A stretch of DNA of 64,000 bases from Iodobacter arcticus (GTDB taxonomy: Bacteria > Pseudomonadota > Gammaproteobacteria > Burkholderiales > Chitinibacteraceae). This document shows, in pieces, positions 9,268 to 17,412 of this stretch. Location: contig NZ_JBHTBQ010000044.1 in the NCBI RefSeq assembly GCF_042664895.1, positions 434,001 to 498,000 of the forward strand, read 5' to 3'. Every line of letters begins with the position of its first letter. The first letter of the stretch is position 1. The position numbers and the translations under genes are program-made. A model generated the notes under the pieces. That model did not search any database and was not told the DNA's origin. It worked only from the letters and a program-made list of their open reading frames with translations.

Positions 9268-9602
9268 TGGATAAAGATTATGACGTATGGAATATTGATG
9301 AGATTCTCAAAGCCTATTCAAATGTTCCTGATATGGCAAAGAATGTAAAGACTGCATTAGAGTCTTTATTTATATTTTTGGAAAAAAATTCATTAATTAC
9401 GTCGACTATAAGTGATGAAAATGGAAATATAATCAAAGTCTTCATTAAGAAAAGTGAATTAACATCAGAGGGCTTATTAATTGGTTGTGGACCAAAGAAC
9501 CCAATCCATCGTTGGCTTGGATCAAAAAGTTCACAAAAGACGCCACCTGATATGAAGTTATTAGAAAAGGCTCTGCTTGAAATAAGAAAATCGAATCATT
9601 GA
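9267..9602 (+). CDS. Cognate immunity protein of displaced RHS tip
   Basis: 111 residues, family not recognised. ATG at 9267 overlaps the stop of the displaced tip (TAATG), the same coupling as in the main toxin-immunity pair, which is the evidence for the role. Text: ICKVFIKKSEL-like strands, then GPKNPIHRWLGSKSSQKTPP. Soluble, no membrane segment, so a cytosolic inhibitor is expected. Confidence 0.75.
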   Translation: MDKDYDVWNIDEILKAYSNVPDMAKNVKTALESLFIFLEKNSLITSTISDENGNIIKVFIKKSELTSEGLLIGCGPKNPIHRWLGSKSSQKTPPDMKLLEKALLEIRKSNH

Positions 9603-9613
9603 ATATGAGGAAT

Positions 9614-9955
9614 ATGAAAAAGGAAATACCGACTCAAAAGCAGATAGATATTTGTAAAAAAAATTGCTCTGCTATTACTCCTTATTCATTAGAAGAAATG
9701 GTTGCTGTCGCCATAAAAACAATAGGTAAAAATCCTACCGTAGGAATGAGAAATATACCTAATGATGGTGAAAATGTTACATGGTTTTTTTATTGTGGAG
9801 AAAACTCAGAAGACCCTGATTTTTATCAAACAATGCATATTGAGCACCTAACTGATTACTTGCCAAATGTTTTTGACTATTTATGCCTTGAGCCTGGGTT
9901 TAGTTTTATTATTGATGGCAATGGATACCAAGATGTATGGAAAAACAATGAGTAA
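9614..9955 (+). CDS. Imm33-like immunity protein
   Basis: 113 residues from ATG 9614 (GAGG 5 nt upstream); in-frame TTG 9599 and ATG 9605 are alternatives. Signature-like text: TVGMRNIPNDGENVTWFFYCGE, EDPDFYQTMHIEHL and GFSFIIDGNGYQDVW, which I associate with the Imm33/Imm33-like domain of polymorphic toxin loci. It is separate from the preceding immunity gene by only a few bases, so co-transcribed. No cognate toxin is left nearby, hence an orphan. Confidence 0.72.
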   Translation: MKKEIPTQKQIDICKKNCSAITPYSLEEMVAVAIKTIGKNPTVGMRNIPNDGENVTWFFYCGENSEDPDFYQTMHIEHLTDYLPNVFDYLCLEPGFSFIIDGNGYQDVWKNNE

Positions 9956-10046
9956 ACAAAAACCACGTTCATTTTTTCATTAAAACTGAATATCTACGAT
10001 CGGGGACCTTAATTGTGATGATGTACTTAAAAAGACAGAAATCTAA

Positions 10047-10298
10047 ATGTTCTTAAACATGAATAAATCAATTGATCATGTGAAAATAAAAATAAATCAG
10101 TATGGTTCGAGTATTAATCTTTACTGCCTTGATATGGTTTCTATTCCTGAGGCGGATGTATTACTTTGCACTTACAATGGCATAAGGATAAATGTTAAAT
10201 TTGATTATGCTTATGGTTGGGAAATAGAGTCAATTGGGGATGATAAATTAAAAGATGATGTTTTAAAAAACAAACTCAGAGACTTTCTAGAGCAATAG
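10047..10298 (+). CDS. Small hypothetical protein in immunity array
   Basis: 83 residues (ATG 10047) or 79 (ATG 10059). Beta-rich start (HVKIKINQYGSSINLYCLDMV), then FDYAYGWEIESIGDDKLKDDVLKNKL. No family recognised. AT-rich like its neighbours; probably another orphan immunity gene by position. An imperfect GC hairpin (10303-10358) follows. Confidence 0.5.
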   Translation: MFLNMNKSIDHVKIKINQYGSSINLYCLDMVSIPEADVLLCTYNGIRINVKFDYAYGWEIESIGDDKLKDDVLKNKLRDFLEQ

Positions 10299-10430
10299 AA
10301 AGCACAGGGGCGTTATTCATCTATTCGCAGATAACTAATAGCTATCAATACGTCCCTGTTCTTCGATTTATTTCCGCCCAAAGTAACCTTAATAGCAGAT
10401 ATTAGCATTTCATCTGCTATTTTTTCGGCA

Positions 10431-10500
10431 ACCTGCTCAAGCAATACGCTGGAACCCATTACAAGTACGACTCCCCGACTCCCGCAGCAATCTGATTGAA
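10431..10500 (+). pseudogene. RHS core relic
   Basis: GGCAACCTGCTCAAGCAATA and CATTACAAGTACGACTCC, then CGCAGCAATCTGATTGAAG match 3931-4010 of the RHS gene (peptide NLLKQYAG.HYKYD..RSNLIE) apart from a small insertion. Homology stops where the MITE begins at 10503. It is a third remnant of the RHS core in this locus. Confidence 0.82.
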
Positions 10501-10502
10501 GA

Positions 10503-10596
10503 AATAACTAGGGTCAGAGTAAAGTTAAATCTGCTTTCTTTGGCTCTGAGAGCATGAAGCATAGTAGGATTTAATTTTGTTCTGACCCCTGTTATT
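10503..10596. mobile_element. MITE-like element, copy 2
   Basis: 94 bp with terminal inverted repeats: AATAACTAGGGTCAGA at the left and the complement of AATAACAGGGGTCAGA at the right (14 of 16 match). Interior: AAAGTTAAATC, GCATAGTAGGATTTAA. The same element as 6041-6153. No coding capacity. Confidence 0.85.
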
Positions 10597-10730
10597 ACAA
10601 ACGTGGGCATGTATGGAAGACCGTCCCAAGTAATATTACTCGTGGCTCTTGGTGCCGAGTGTGCGGGAATATAGACAAGATCACCCGACCCAATAGTAAG
10701 GCATGGAGAAAATATCCAGATGGTGCATAG
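10596..10730 (+). pseudogene. Zinc-ribbon gene fragment abutting MITE
   Basis: An open frame of 44 codons starts at the right end of the MITE and ends in TAG (10728-10730), with no start codon. Text YKRGHVWKTVPSNITRGSW then CRVCGN resembles the repeated GH.W......GSWCP.C treble-clef/zinc-ribbon motif found in endonuclease-associated proteins. It is a C-terminal scrap of a gene cut by the element. Confidence 0.55.
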
Positions 10731-10911
10731 CAGGGTGATTAATTTTGTTAGTTTAAAACCGCCATTTTCAGCTCTGTTTTTTTAAATGAGCTAAGTACGC
10801 ATTTTCAGGCAGTGCGGCTGATTCTCTTAATACGTTTATAGTTTTAAGTCCCCACTTCAGCAGACTGGCAATGCGAGTTCGCTGAATTTAAATAGAGAAT
10901 TTATAAAATAC
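10731..10911. other. Intergenic, nothing recognised
   Basis: Sequence between the zinc-ribbon scrap and the DUF457 gene; AT-rich, no clear promoter called. Confidence 0.5.
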
Positions 10912-11448
10912 ATGGCCACTATTATGACTCATGCCCTTATTCCCCTTTGTGTGGGCTTAGGCTTGGGAACATGATCAATATCTTCCTCTTTATTAAAAGT
11001 AGGAATGCTGCTATCCATTCTTCCAGACTTAGATGTGATTGCTTTTCGTCTTGGAATTCCCTATGCATCGCAATGGGGGCATCGTGGATTTACGCATTCC
11101 ATTTCTACCGCGCTGTTGATGGCACTATTTTGTACGCTATTTTATAAAAAATTAAACTCGAACAAATTATCTGTTTTTATTTTTTCATTTATATCCATGG
11201 TTTCACATCCATTATTGGATGCATTAACGGATGGTGGGCTGGGAGTGGCTCTGCTCTGGCCGTTTAGCTTCGAGCGTTTTTTCTTGCCATGGCGAATTAT
11301 TTCTGTTTCACCGATAGGTAGCTCTTTTTTTAGTGTGCGTGGGCTATTAGTGATTCAATCTGAATTCGTCACAGTTTGTTTACCTGCGATTATTTTTGGC
11401 CTGTGCATTTATTTTGTCAGAGATACTTACTTTAAAAAACATGTTTAA
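10912..11448 (+). pseudogene. DUF457/YdjM-type membrane protein with in-frame TGA at codon 21
   Basis: ATG 10912 reads MATIMTHALIPLCVGLGLGT, then TGA (10972-10974), then the same frame continues SISSSLLKVGMLLSILPDLD. The text on both sides fits the family start (ATHAL.PL..G.GLG......L...G...S.LPDLDV), so the TGA most simply replaces an Arg CGA codon. Downstream parts are intact: WGHRGFTHS (His motif), SHPLLDALTDGGLG, several membrane helices. Restart at ATG 11005 would give a 147-residue protein lacking the first helix. DUF457 proteins are inner-membrane proteins with a metal-hydrolase-like motif. Either a pseudogene or a sequencing error. Confidence 0.8.
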
Positions 11449-11474
11449 TGACGTCTTTTATCTAAAGCATTAGT

Positions 11475-11918
11475 ATGCTTTCAGATTTTATTGAAAAGTA
11501 TCACAAAAACTTGACTGCATTTATAGCGGGGGTGACGATCTCTGGCTCTATAGTTTGGATCGTATACGACAAACTGCACAATAGAGAAATTGCGATTCTG
11601 GAACGCGCACAGGCTGATCTACAGAAACGACTCATAGACACAAAAACAGAACTAAAAGACATGAAGCAAACAATCTCACGAGTAACGCCCTCTCCTGTTA
11701 AAGCATCGCACTCGGCACAGAAACAAGACATCGAGGCCGTGATTAAGAAGCTGGATGGTGAAATCAAACAAAAGAAACTGGAACTTGCCAGTCATTCACC
11801 CGTTATGTGGGGAGAACCCACTGACGATGGCTATAAGCGCGTCGAAGATGAGCTTCATACCTTGCAGAAGCAAAAAGATGACGCGAGGCAAAGGCTTATT
11901 CAGGTATTGGGAGAATGA
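11475..11918 (+). CDS. Membrane-anchored coiled-coil protein, unknown
   Basis: 147 residues. N-terminal helix LTAFIAGVTISGSIVWIVYDKL should span the membrane; the rest is charged coiled coil (ILERAQADLQKRLIDTKTELKDMK; EDELHTLQKQKDDARQRL). Its stop lies 16 nt inside the end of the convergent prophage endolysin gene, so the left prophage boundary is near here and the gene may be either host or phage. No family recognised. Confidence 0.7.
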   Translation: MLSDFIEKYHKNLTAFIAGVTISGSIVWIVYDKLHNREIAILERAQADLQKRLIDTKTELKDMKQTISRVTPSPVKASHSAQKQDIEAVIKKLDGEIKQKKLELASHSPVMWGEPTDDGYKRVEDELHTLQKQKDDARQRLIQVLGE

Positions 11919-12379
11919 GGAGTATGCAAAAGCCCAGCTTCCATCTCCCTTCTTAGCACTAGCCCCGGTAGTTTCTTCCCACCACCATAAATCCACTTTC
12001 TCAGCTCAACCGCCACAGCTGCCCAATCCCGCTGATTAATCCTGCGGCGCAAGGTCGATGTTTTCAGCCTGCCAGCACCAAGATTAAATGTGAAGTCGAC
12101 GATGGCAGCGAGGCGGTTTTCTGGCTCAGTGGCGAGGATGGGGCAGTATTTTAGAGTGGCATTGAGGGCGGTTTGTAGGTCTTGTGCGAGGTAGGTTTCG
12201 GCTTCTGCTGCGGTGATGGGTGGGTGATTGGGGTGGCAGAGATGACCGTAGCCAATCGTTGTAAACCCTGCAGGGCAGATGTAGGGATGGGCGAGGCGAA
12301 GCGGATCATTTCTCTTCACGCGGTGGAAGCCTTCACACTGCTTGGCCAGCGTAATCGCAGCTTTGGGGACGGTGGTCAT
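11900..12379 (-). CDS. Phage endolysin, GH24 lysozyme
   Basis: 159 residues. AKQCEGF carries the catalytic Glu16; CPAGFTTIGYGH gives Cys35 and Thr41, i.e. the C-x5-T half of the E-D/C-T triad known in many phage lysozymes, with an insertion enlarging the usual E-x8 spacing. VDFTFNLGAGRLKTSTLRRRIN is the conserved C-terminal lobe. No signal peptide or SAR helix, so export relies on the upstream holin. Start ATG overlaps the holin stop (TAATG). It cleaves murein glycosidic bonds at lysis. Confidence 0.93.
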   Translation of the reverse strand: MTTVPKAAITLAKQCEGFHRVKRNDPLRLAHPYICPAGFTTIGYGHLCHPNHPPITAAEAETYLAQDLQTALNATLKYCPILATEPENRLAAIVDFTFNLGAGRLKTSTLRRRINQRDWAAVAVELRKWIYGGGKKLPGLVLRREMEAGLLHTPHSPNT

Positions 12380-12855
12380 TAGCGCAGCGCTTTATCAAAA
12401 ATTCGATTTAAAAAGAAGAAATTGATAATGCCGCCAAACAGTGCCATATCGTTGTCGTTCCATGCCAATTTCACAGCGGCGGGCCAATCTGATCCGGCTT
12501 GCAGGGCGAGGGCGATGATGGCGATTTTGACGGCGGCGTAGAGCAGCATAAAGCTGTAGGTGATGATGGGTCGCACGCTGGACGACAGGGCATCGGCCCA
12601 TGGCACGCCTGATTTTTCGGCTTGGGCGCGGATGGCGGTTTGTAAGGCTTCGAGTGCGCCGCTGTTCCATGCGGCATCACCACTGGCTCCAATTTCATCC
12701 ATCTTGGATGCACCACGCAGCTTTTCAAATTCCAAGGCTTTGTCTTGCATGGCCAGCTCATGGCTGCGCTCGCCTTTGCGATCCAGCCATTTGAGCGCTT
12801 CGGGGGCTAAGCGAAACGCGCCGCCGAGTAGGCCGCCGAGTAAAGTCTCTAACAT
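12379..12855 (-). CDS. Phage holin, 3-TM (GTA-holin-like)
   Basis: 158 residues from ATG 12855, which has GGAGG 5 nt upstream; an in-frame start further up (12891) is inside the neighbouring gene. LLGGLLGGAFRLAPEALKWLDRKGERSHELAMQ is the family's amphipathic start, followed by helices SVRPIITYSFMLLYAAVKIA and a last segment ending FFFLNRIFDKALR. Matches the 3TM holin family in gene position (directly before the endolysin) and layout. Confidence 0.85.
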   Translation of the reverse strand: MLETLLGGLLGGAFRLAPEALKWLDRKGERSHELAMQDKALEFEKLRGASKMDEIGASGDAAWNSGALEALQTAIRAQAEKSGVPWADALSSSVRPIITYSFMLLYAAVKIAIIALALQAGSDWPAAVKLAWNDNDMALFGGIINFFFLNRIFDKALR

Positions 12856-12856
12856 A

Positions 12857-13168
12857 CTAGCCTCCGAATACTTTGAGTTTGATCGCTGCACCGGCGACTA
12901 AGGACAGCAGAAAGCCGGTAGTGATCATATGGATCACGGTTTTCCAAGCGGTGCGTTTGGCTTCTGTAAAGGCGTCTAGCAAGCTGCGTAATTCGCGGAT
13001 ATCTTCTGCCGCTGTTTCGCCATCGAGGCCCACATTGGCCAGTGCGCGTTTCGCGCCCATTTCGGCGGCGTGTTCTAGAAATTGCTTAAATTCACCGCGT
13101 GGCATCATCACCACGCCGTCTCTTTCTAGGGGATCTCGGTTGATTGGGTCCGAATCATGGGTAGCCAT
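12857..13168 (-). CDS. DUF6127 family phage membrane protein
   Basis: 103 residues from ATG 13168 (GAGG upstream); longer frame starts lie within a terminator. MMPRGEFKQFLEHAAEMGAK, AAEDIRELRSLLDAF and AWKTVIHMITTGFLLSLVAGA match DUF6127 by recall: soluble start, one C-terminal membrane helix. It forms a lysis cassette with the holin (12855) and endolysin. Confidence 0.8.
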   Translation of the reverse strand: MATHDSDPINRDPLERDGVVMMPRGEFKQFLEHAAEMGAKRALANVGLDGETAAEDIRELRSLLDAFTEAKRTAWKTVIHMITTGFLLSLVAGAAIKLKVFGG

Positions 13169-13183
13169 CTTGGCCTCCGGCGT

Positions 13184-13208
13184 AAAAAAACCGCCTTGCG
13201 GGCGGTGG
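13184..13208 (-). terminator. Intrinsic terminator between tail and lysis genes
   Basis: On the minus strand CCGCCCGCAAGGCGG is followed by seven T. It lies after the last tail-module gene (ends 13227) and just before the DUF6127 start, so lysis genes need read-through (antitermination) or their own promoter. Confidence 0.85.
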
Positions 13209-13226
13209 AATGGTTGGGGCGTGGGA

Positions 13227-13889
13227 TTAGCGTTGCATTGCATCCCTGACGGCGCTGGCTAAGAGCGGTAGCTTGCTTTGTACCAGCTGGCGAATATTCA
13301 GCCGACGTTTCATTTGCACTCTGCTGACCAATTCAGCAATGGGAATATCGACCCCGCGTTTGACGGTTTTAAGGCCATGGGCATTGCGGTGGGCACGCTT
13401 GAAGCGGGTCAGTTGCCGGTCGTTATCTTTGATGTTTTCAGCGAATAAAAACACTCGGCCATCTTTGGTTTGATTGAAGAAGGCATTGCCTGAGCGCATC
13501 AGCTCTGCGACGATTTGTTTAAATTTTTTACCACCCATGCGTAAACCCGCTTGCTTAAAGGCAGCGATGCCAAAGGGAATGAGCATCTTGCCGGTGATGG
13601 TTCCGCCATATTCATGGATGCCTAGCCATGGAATACGCGAGCTGATGATCAGCAGCGGCGGGCTGTTTTTATGTTTGGCGTATACCCGCGCTTTAAAGCT
13701 TTTAGCAAAAGAGGCGGATTTGATCTTCAAACGGCTGGCGACATGGGTTTGCACCGTTGCTAGGATGGCATTGCCGCCGGTTTTAAATCCTTGGGCCGCT
13801 GCGGCATAAATCTCTTGTTTGGCTTGGTCGCCGAATTGCTTGAGCTGCCGTTGGATTTCAGCGCGATCTAACTCGATTTTAAAGGTCAT
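13227..13889 (-). CDS. Phage tail/virion protein, DUF6441-like
   Basis: 220 residues, last gene of the tail module before the terminator. ELDRAEIQRQLKQFGDQAKQEI start, WLGIHEYGGTITGKMLIPFG (seen in minor tail/virion morphogenesis proteins), DGRVFLFAENIKDNDRQLTRF and a helical C-terminus. Resembles DUF6441/HK97-gp10-type minor tail proteins by recall. Its exact role is unknown. Confidence 0.62.
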   Translation of the reverse strand: MTFKIELDRAEIQRQLKQFGDQAKQEIYAAAAQGFKTGGNAILATVQTHVASRLKIKSASFAKSFKARVYAKHKNSPPLLIISSRIPWLGIHEYGGTITGKMLIPFGIAAFKQAGLRMGGKKFKQIVAELMRSGNAFFNQTKDGRVFLFAENIKDNDRQLTRFKRAHRNAHGLKTVKRGVDIPIAELVSRVQMKRRLNIRQLVQSKLPLLASAVRDAMQR

Positions 13890-13896
13890 GGCGAGT

Positions 13897-14118
13897 TCAC
13901 ACGTACCACGTTTCTGCGGCAGGTTTGGCCGCGACTTGGGTAATCACACCTTGCTGAATGCTGACCTGATCACCGATCTTGATGGCGATTCTGCTGCTGA
14001 CGATTCTGAGCCCCGCCGTGCTAGCGACTTCGATATGATCGCCATCGATGCGCATCACGATGCCCCTTTGGCTTGAGTCTCCGCCGAGTAAATCACGCAG
14101 CTGATGCATCGTTTCCAT
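13897..14118 (-). CDS. Small phage tail-module protein
   Basis: 73 residues, beta-rich (GIVMRIDGDHIEVASTAGLRIV; IAIKIGDQVSIQQGVI), like an OB- or KOW-type small barrel. No family recognised. ATG 14118 abuts the stop of the upstream gene. Co-transcribed tail gene. Confidence 0.65.
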   Translation of the reverse strand: METMHQLRDLLGGDSSQRGIVMRIDGDHIEVASTAGLRIVSSRIAIKIGDQVSIQQGVITQVAAKPAAETWYV

Positions 14119-14417
14119 CAGGCAGGGATCTCCACATCAAGATGGCTGAGCAGCATGCCTTCGCTGGCGATATGTTCAATGCCGACTACTTTGCCGCGTG
14201 CGATGTGGCCGCGCAGGCTGTCTTTTACATCAAGGAGTTGGCCGATGCGGACACAGGCTTGATAGGTGGTGGTTAGCCTGAGTTTACGTACCGAGCAACT
14301 GGCATCGATTTCAGCACGGCCTCGGCTGATGGCGGCTTGCACGCTGCCAATGAGCGGATCGATGATTTCTTTGCCCAGCACATCCCCAGCACCTCTTTGT
14401 ACCGTTGCTTCAATCAT
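14118..14417 (-). CDS. Phage tail-module hypothetical protein
   Basis: 99 residues. Text LGKEIIDPLIGSVQAAISRGRAEIDASC followed by strands VRKLRLTTTYQACVRIGQLLDV; C-terminal HLDVEIPA. Overlaps the previous gene by 8 nt, so translationally coupled. Family not recognised. Confidence 0.62.
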   Translation of the reverse strand: MIEATVQRGAGDVLGKEIIDPLIGSVQAAISRGRAEIDASCSVRKLRLTTTYQACVRIGQLLDVKDSLRGHIARGKVVGIEHIASEGMLLSHLDVEIPA

Positions 14418-14913
14418 CTTTCACACTGCCGATAATCAGCACGCCAATGGAGAAGTTCTTTTCTCCGCCAGAACTTGGGGGAGATTGAATGCCCCAAGAT
14501 TGGGCCTTGGCGCTGTATTTGACCTTGGCCACGGCGACACCGGCTCGCTCGGTGCTGATGCTCATCTTGTCATCCCCCAACGTCATCGCCCCGAGATTAT
14601 TGCCGTACCACTGCACGACAAGGGCGCTGCTGGCAGGTTTACTTAGCTTGCTCTCAGCCGTGTTTTGTAGGTTAATGACATCGCTCTGCGTGATGATTTG
14701 ATCGGTGCCGCGCAGGATGCTTCCTTCCGATAAAATCGGCATGCCATAGGTCACCAAGGGGCTGGCGTAAACCAGTAACCACACCACATCGCCGGGTTTA
14801 AATTGGCTGCGACCTCTATTGAGCCCATCGGGGCGGCTGTCGATTTCGGCGCTTAAAAAGCCTTGTTGGCTGCTATCAAACTGAACGGTAATGCTGCTGG
14901 TGATTTGGCTCAT
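14410..14913 (-). CDS. Phage tail-module hypothetical protein
   Basis: 167 residues. Begins ITSSITVQFDSSQQG; has KPGDVVWLLVYASPLV and VKYSAKAQSWGIQSPPS. Beta-rich. ATG overlaps the stop of the 702-residue tail protein (ATGA). Probably a tail-tip accessory; no family recognised. Confidence 0.62.
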   Translation of the reverse strand: MSQITSSITVQFDSSQQGFLSAEIDSRPDGLNRGRSQFKPGDVVWLLVYASPLVTYGMPILSEGSILRGTDQIITQSDVINLQNTAESKLSKPASSALVVQWYGNNLGAMTLGDDKMSISTERAGVAVAKVKYSAKAQSWGIQSPPSSGGEKNFSIGVLIIGSVKDD

Positions 14914-17018
14914 GGCTCGATGACCAAAAATTGAATGCGCTCTGAACGAATATGCTCAACACGATATTCGAACGCACGGGTTTGATAATGCACGTGGGCG
15001 AGGCTATAGCCTTGTGGATGACTCACTTGTAAACCTTGCTCGCCCACCGTGATTGCGCCTAAATCGGCGTACTGCCATTGGCTATCGAGTAGTTGCTCAA
15101 TCGGGTATTTGCTCTGTGCACGGCCTGCTTTGAACTCGATTAATTCCCTTTCTTCACGGCTGACGATACCTAAGGGGTGGATGCTCACACTTGCATCGCC
15201 GCTATGCGCCAGCGAAACTTCCCGCCATGGCTTAGGAATGACACGAACTGTACCTGCCAGCCTGTGCTGTGGATCGGCGATAAACTCGACTTGATCTTGC
15301 CCTGAGGCGCCACTTTGTCCGTCGCTAATATGAATCAGATTGCTGCCAGCACGGATTTCATCGGTTTCGGCAATTTCAAATAATTCCCTATCTTCACTTA
15401 AGGTTGTGCTTACCGTGGCGAGTCCATACAGCGGAATGGGGACTGGAAACAGATGCCTCACCTGCATATTGCCATCGAGTAAAGATTCCAGCAGCCCACC
15501 AGCGGCATTCACGATATTGCTAGCAATTGTTATTGGATTGGCCTCAATAGCAGCCAGTCGCCCAGCCTGAATCAGCCAATCCTCTAATTGCCAGTCAATG
15601 GCAAAGTCCGGCAATAGTTCGGCGACCGCCGCACTGGCCCACACCGGCTGATCCCATACTCGCGACACCGACCTGTCATGCGGTGGTGCTAACCATGCCA
15701 GCGGTGAAATTGCCGTTAGCGAGATGCGAATCTCTGCGGGGGAGGGACGGGTGAGCGAGCGACTATCCAAGCGTAAAGCAAACACACTGTCAGCCGTTAA
15801 ACGTAGCGAGAGCACATCGCCTAAACGCATACGCTGCATGGCAACGAGGTCGGTGATTTCGATGCGGGCAATCCAAAACGGCGAGTGCTCATCCATGCTG
15901 ATACTGGCCGATAACACCGCGATGCTTTGCCCCGCGTGCAGCAAGCTCGCTGCGCTATCGAACTGCTGAAATTGCCCGTGTTGATCTTCATAGACTTCAT
16001 ATAACAGCCGCTGTTGTTGCTGAGCACGATTACGCAGCGCCAAATCACTGCGGCTGCTGTGGCTGGCGCGGCAGCGAGCCGTTAAATGAAAGCGACTGCT
16101 TAATCTGCTGCGGAGCACGGGGCGCAATTGATAGCTGGCCGTAATCGTAGTAACGGTATGCAACATCGGCTGCCAGCAGGCCGAGCATTGTGCGGCAAGG
16201 CGTAGCGAGTAATTTAAGCCATGCTGAGCACGGGCCTGATTGCCTAGTCTGAGCTGATAGGGGCTGACGATCGCACCGTGGGCCAGCGCATAAAAAGTAA
16301 ATGGTGCAGTGTGTTGGGCTTGAATCTGTCTGGCTTCGGTCAGTGGGCTAGTCCATTGCCGCGAGATTTTAAGCGCCCATAAGCTGCCATGTTTGGCGCT
16401 GGTTTTTACATAGGCCTGTAACTGATAGTGGCTGGCCAGCGTGGCATGTAAAGGCTGGGCATAGGCGTAAGGACTGCGATGGCTTGTTCCATGTCTACTA
16501 CTATATATGGCCTCGTGCTGTTGGCTGACGGGCATGCGCCAGCGGGCGGTGTGGCTTGCTGCCAAGTGGAGCGAATATTTGCTGCTAAAGCGGGCCTGAG
16601 CAAACAGGCCCACATGGTAGGCCGATTTAAATAGGCGACTCGTAGATTGAGTTTGCCACCAGCGGCTTTCTATCATTCCCTGCGCAAAAATCCCTACATC
16701 CATCGGCGAGCGCAGGTGGCGCTTGCTGCTGCGGGTAAAAAACCAGATAGATTTGTTTTGTTTCTTGGCGATAAACACATAATGCAATCCAGCGGAGATA
16801 GACTGCATGGGCACCGCAATGGTCGCCGTTATTTGTGGTGGATGGTCTAGATTGCCACTGATGACTTGCTTGGGAACCGCGATGCTGGCGCTGATTTGTA
16901 GCGGGACCGCGAGCTGTAATCCGCCGCTGATGAGCTGCTTTGGAACAGCAATTGTCCCCGATACATTGTTAAAAGCGAGCTGGCCGGTGATGAGCTGCTT
17001 GCTGATGCTCCAAGCCAT
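14910..17018 (-). CDS. Large tail-tip protein with N-terminal and central repeats
   Basis: 702 residues. The first ~80 residues hold four repeats of the type IAVPKQLISGGL (ISKQLITGQL, IAVPKQLISGGL, IAVPKQVISGNL, IAVPMQSISAGL). Residues ~90-340 are unusual: rich in His, Arg, Gln, Ser, with periodic YQL..., FAQ and ASH blocks. From ~345 a hub-like part follows (YEVYEDQHGQFQ; MRLGDVLSLRL; GLLESLLDGNMQVRHLFPVP) ending in an all-beta segment. In the place of lambda J/tail hub genes. Function inferred from position and length. Confidence 0.65.
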   Translation of the reverse strand: MAWSISKQLITGQLAFNNVSGTIAVPKQLISGGLQLAVPLQISASIAVPKQVISGNLDHPPQITATIAVPMQSISAGLHYVFIAKKQNKSIWFFTRSSKRHLRSPMDVGIFAQGMIESRWWQTQSTSRLFKSAYHVGLFAQARFSSKYSLHLAASHTARWRMPVSQQHEAIYSSRHGTSHRSPYAYAQPLHATLASHYQLQAYVKTSAKHGSLWALKISRQWTSPLTEARQIQAQHTAPFTFYALAHGAIVSPYQLRLGNQARAQHGLNYSLRLAAQCSACWQPMLHTVTTITASYQLRPVLRSRLSSRFHLTARCRASHSSRSDLALRNRAQQQQRLLYEVYEDQHGQFQQFDSAASLLHAGQSIAVLSASISMDEHSPFWIARIEITDLVAMQRMRLGDVLSLRLTADSVFALRLDSRSLTRPSPAEIRISLTAISPLAWLAPPHDRSVSRVWDQPVWASAAVAELLPDFAIDWQLEDWLIQAGRLAAIEANPITIASNIVNAAGGLLESLLDGNMQVRHLFPVPIPLYGLATVSTTLSEDRELFEIAETDEIRAGSNLIHISDGQSGASGQDQVEFIADPQHRLAGTVRVIPKPWREVSLAHSGDASVSIHPLGIVSREERELIEFKAGRAQSKYPIEQLLDSQWQYADLGAITVGEQGLQVSHPQGYSLAHVHYQTRAFEYRVEHIRSERIQFLVIEP

Positions 17019-17028
17019 AACTCGTTAC

Positions 17029-17412
17029 TCAGGCGGGCTGCGTGATGGTGCAGTTAGTCAGCGTAACCGTACCGCCATTGACAATACTCACCGTATTAAT
17101 AATAAAGTCCGCCGCGCTAGTGCCCACCGAGCCATCGATATTATTGGTCAAATCAGTGAGCCTTGCCCAGCCAGCCGTTCCGGTGGCAACCGCGATCCCT
17201 TGCACGGGCGGAGAGGTGACTAAGGTGGCGACCCCGGTGGCGCTGGCATTAAACCCCGCTAGCACAATATCGACCAGCAAAGTGCCAGTGGCCGCCGTTC
17301 CTGCTGTTGCCGGTTGCGTACCGGTATAAATTTTAAGGGTGGCAGAGCCCATGGTGGCGGTGATGGCATTGGTAATCAGATCACGAGTCGCGCTATTAAA
17401 TCGGATCGTCAT
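17029..17412 (-). CDS. Phage virion protein, small beta
   Basis: 127 residues. LITNAITATMGSATLKIYTGTQPATA is a motif I know from a recurrent phage structural protein (LKIYSGTQP). Ala/Thr-rich beta text follows; no Cys apart from one near the end. Between tail-tip genes, so likely a minor virion component. Confidence 0.65.
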   Translation of the reverse strand: MTIRFNSATRDLITNAITATMGSATLKIYTGTQPATAGTAATGTLLVDIVLAGFNASATGVATLVTSPPVQGIAVATGTAGWARLTDLTNNIDGSVGTSAADFIINTVSIVNGGTVTLTNCTITQPA

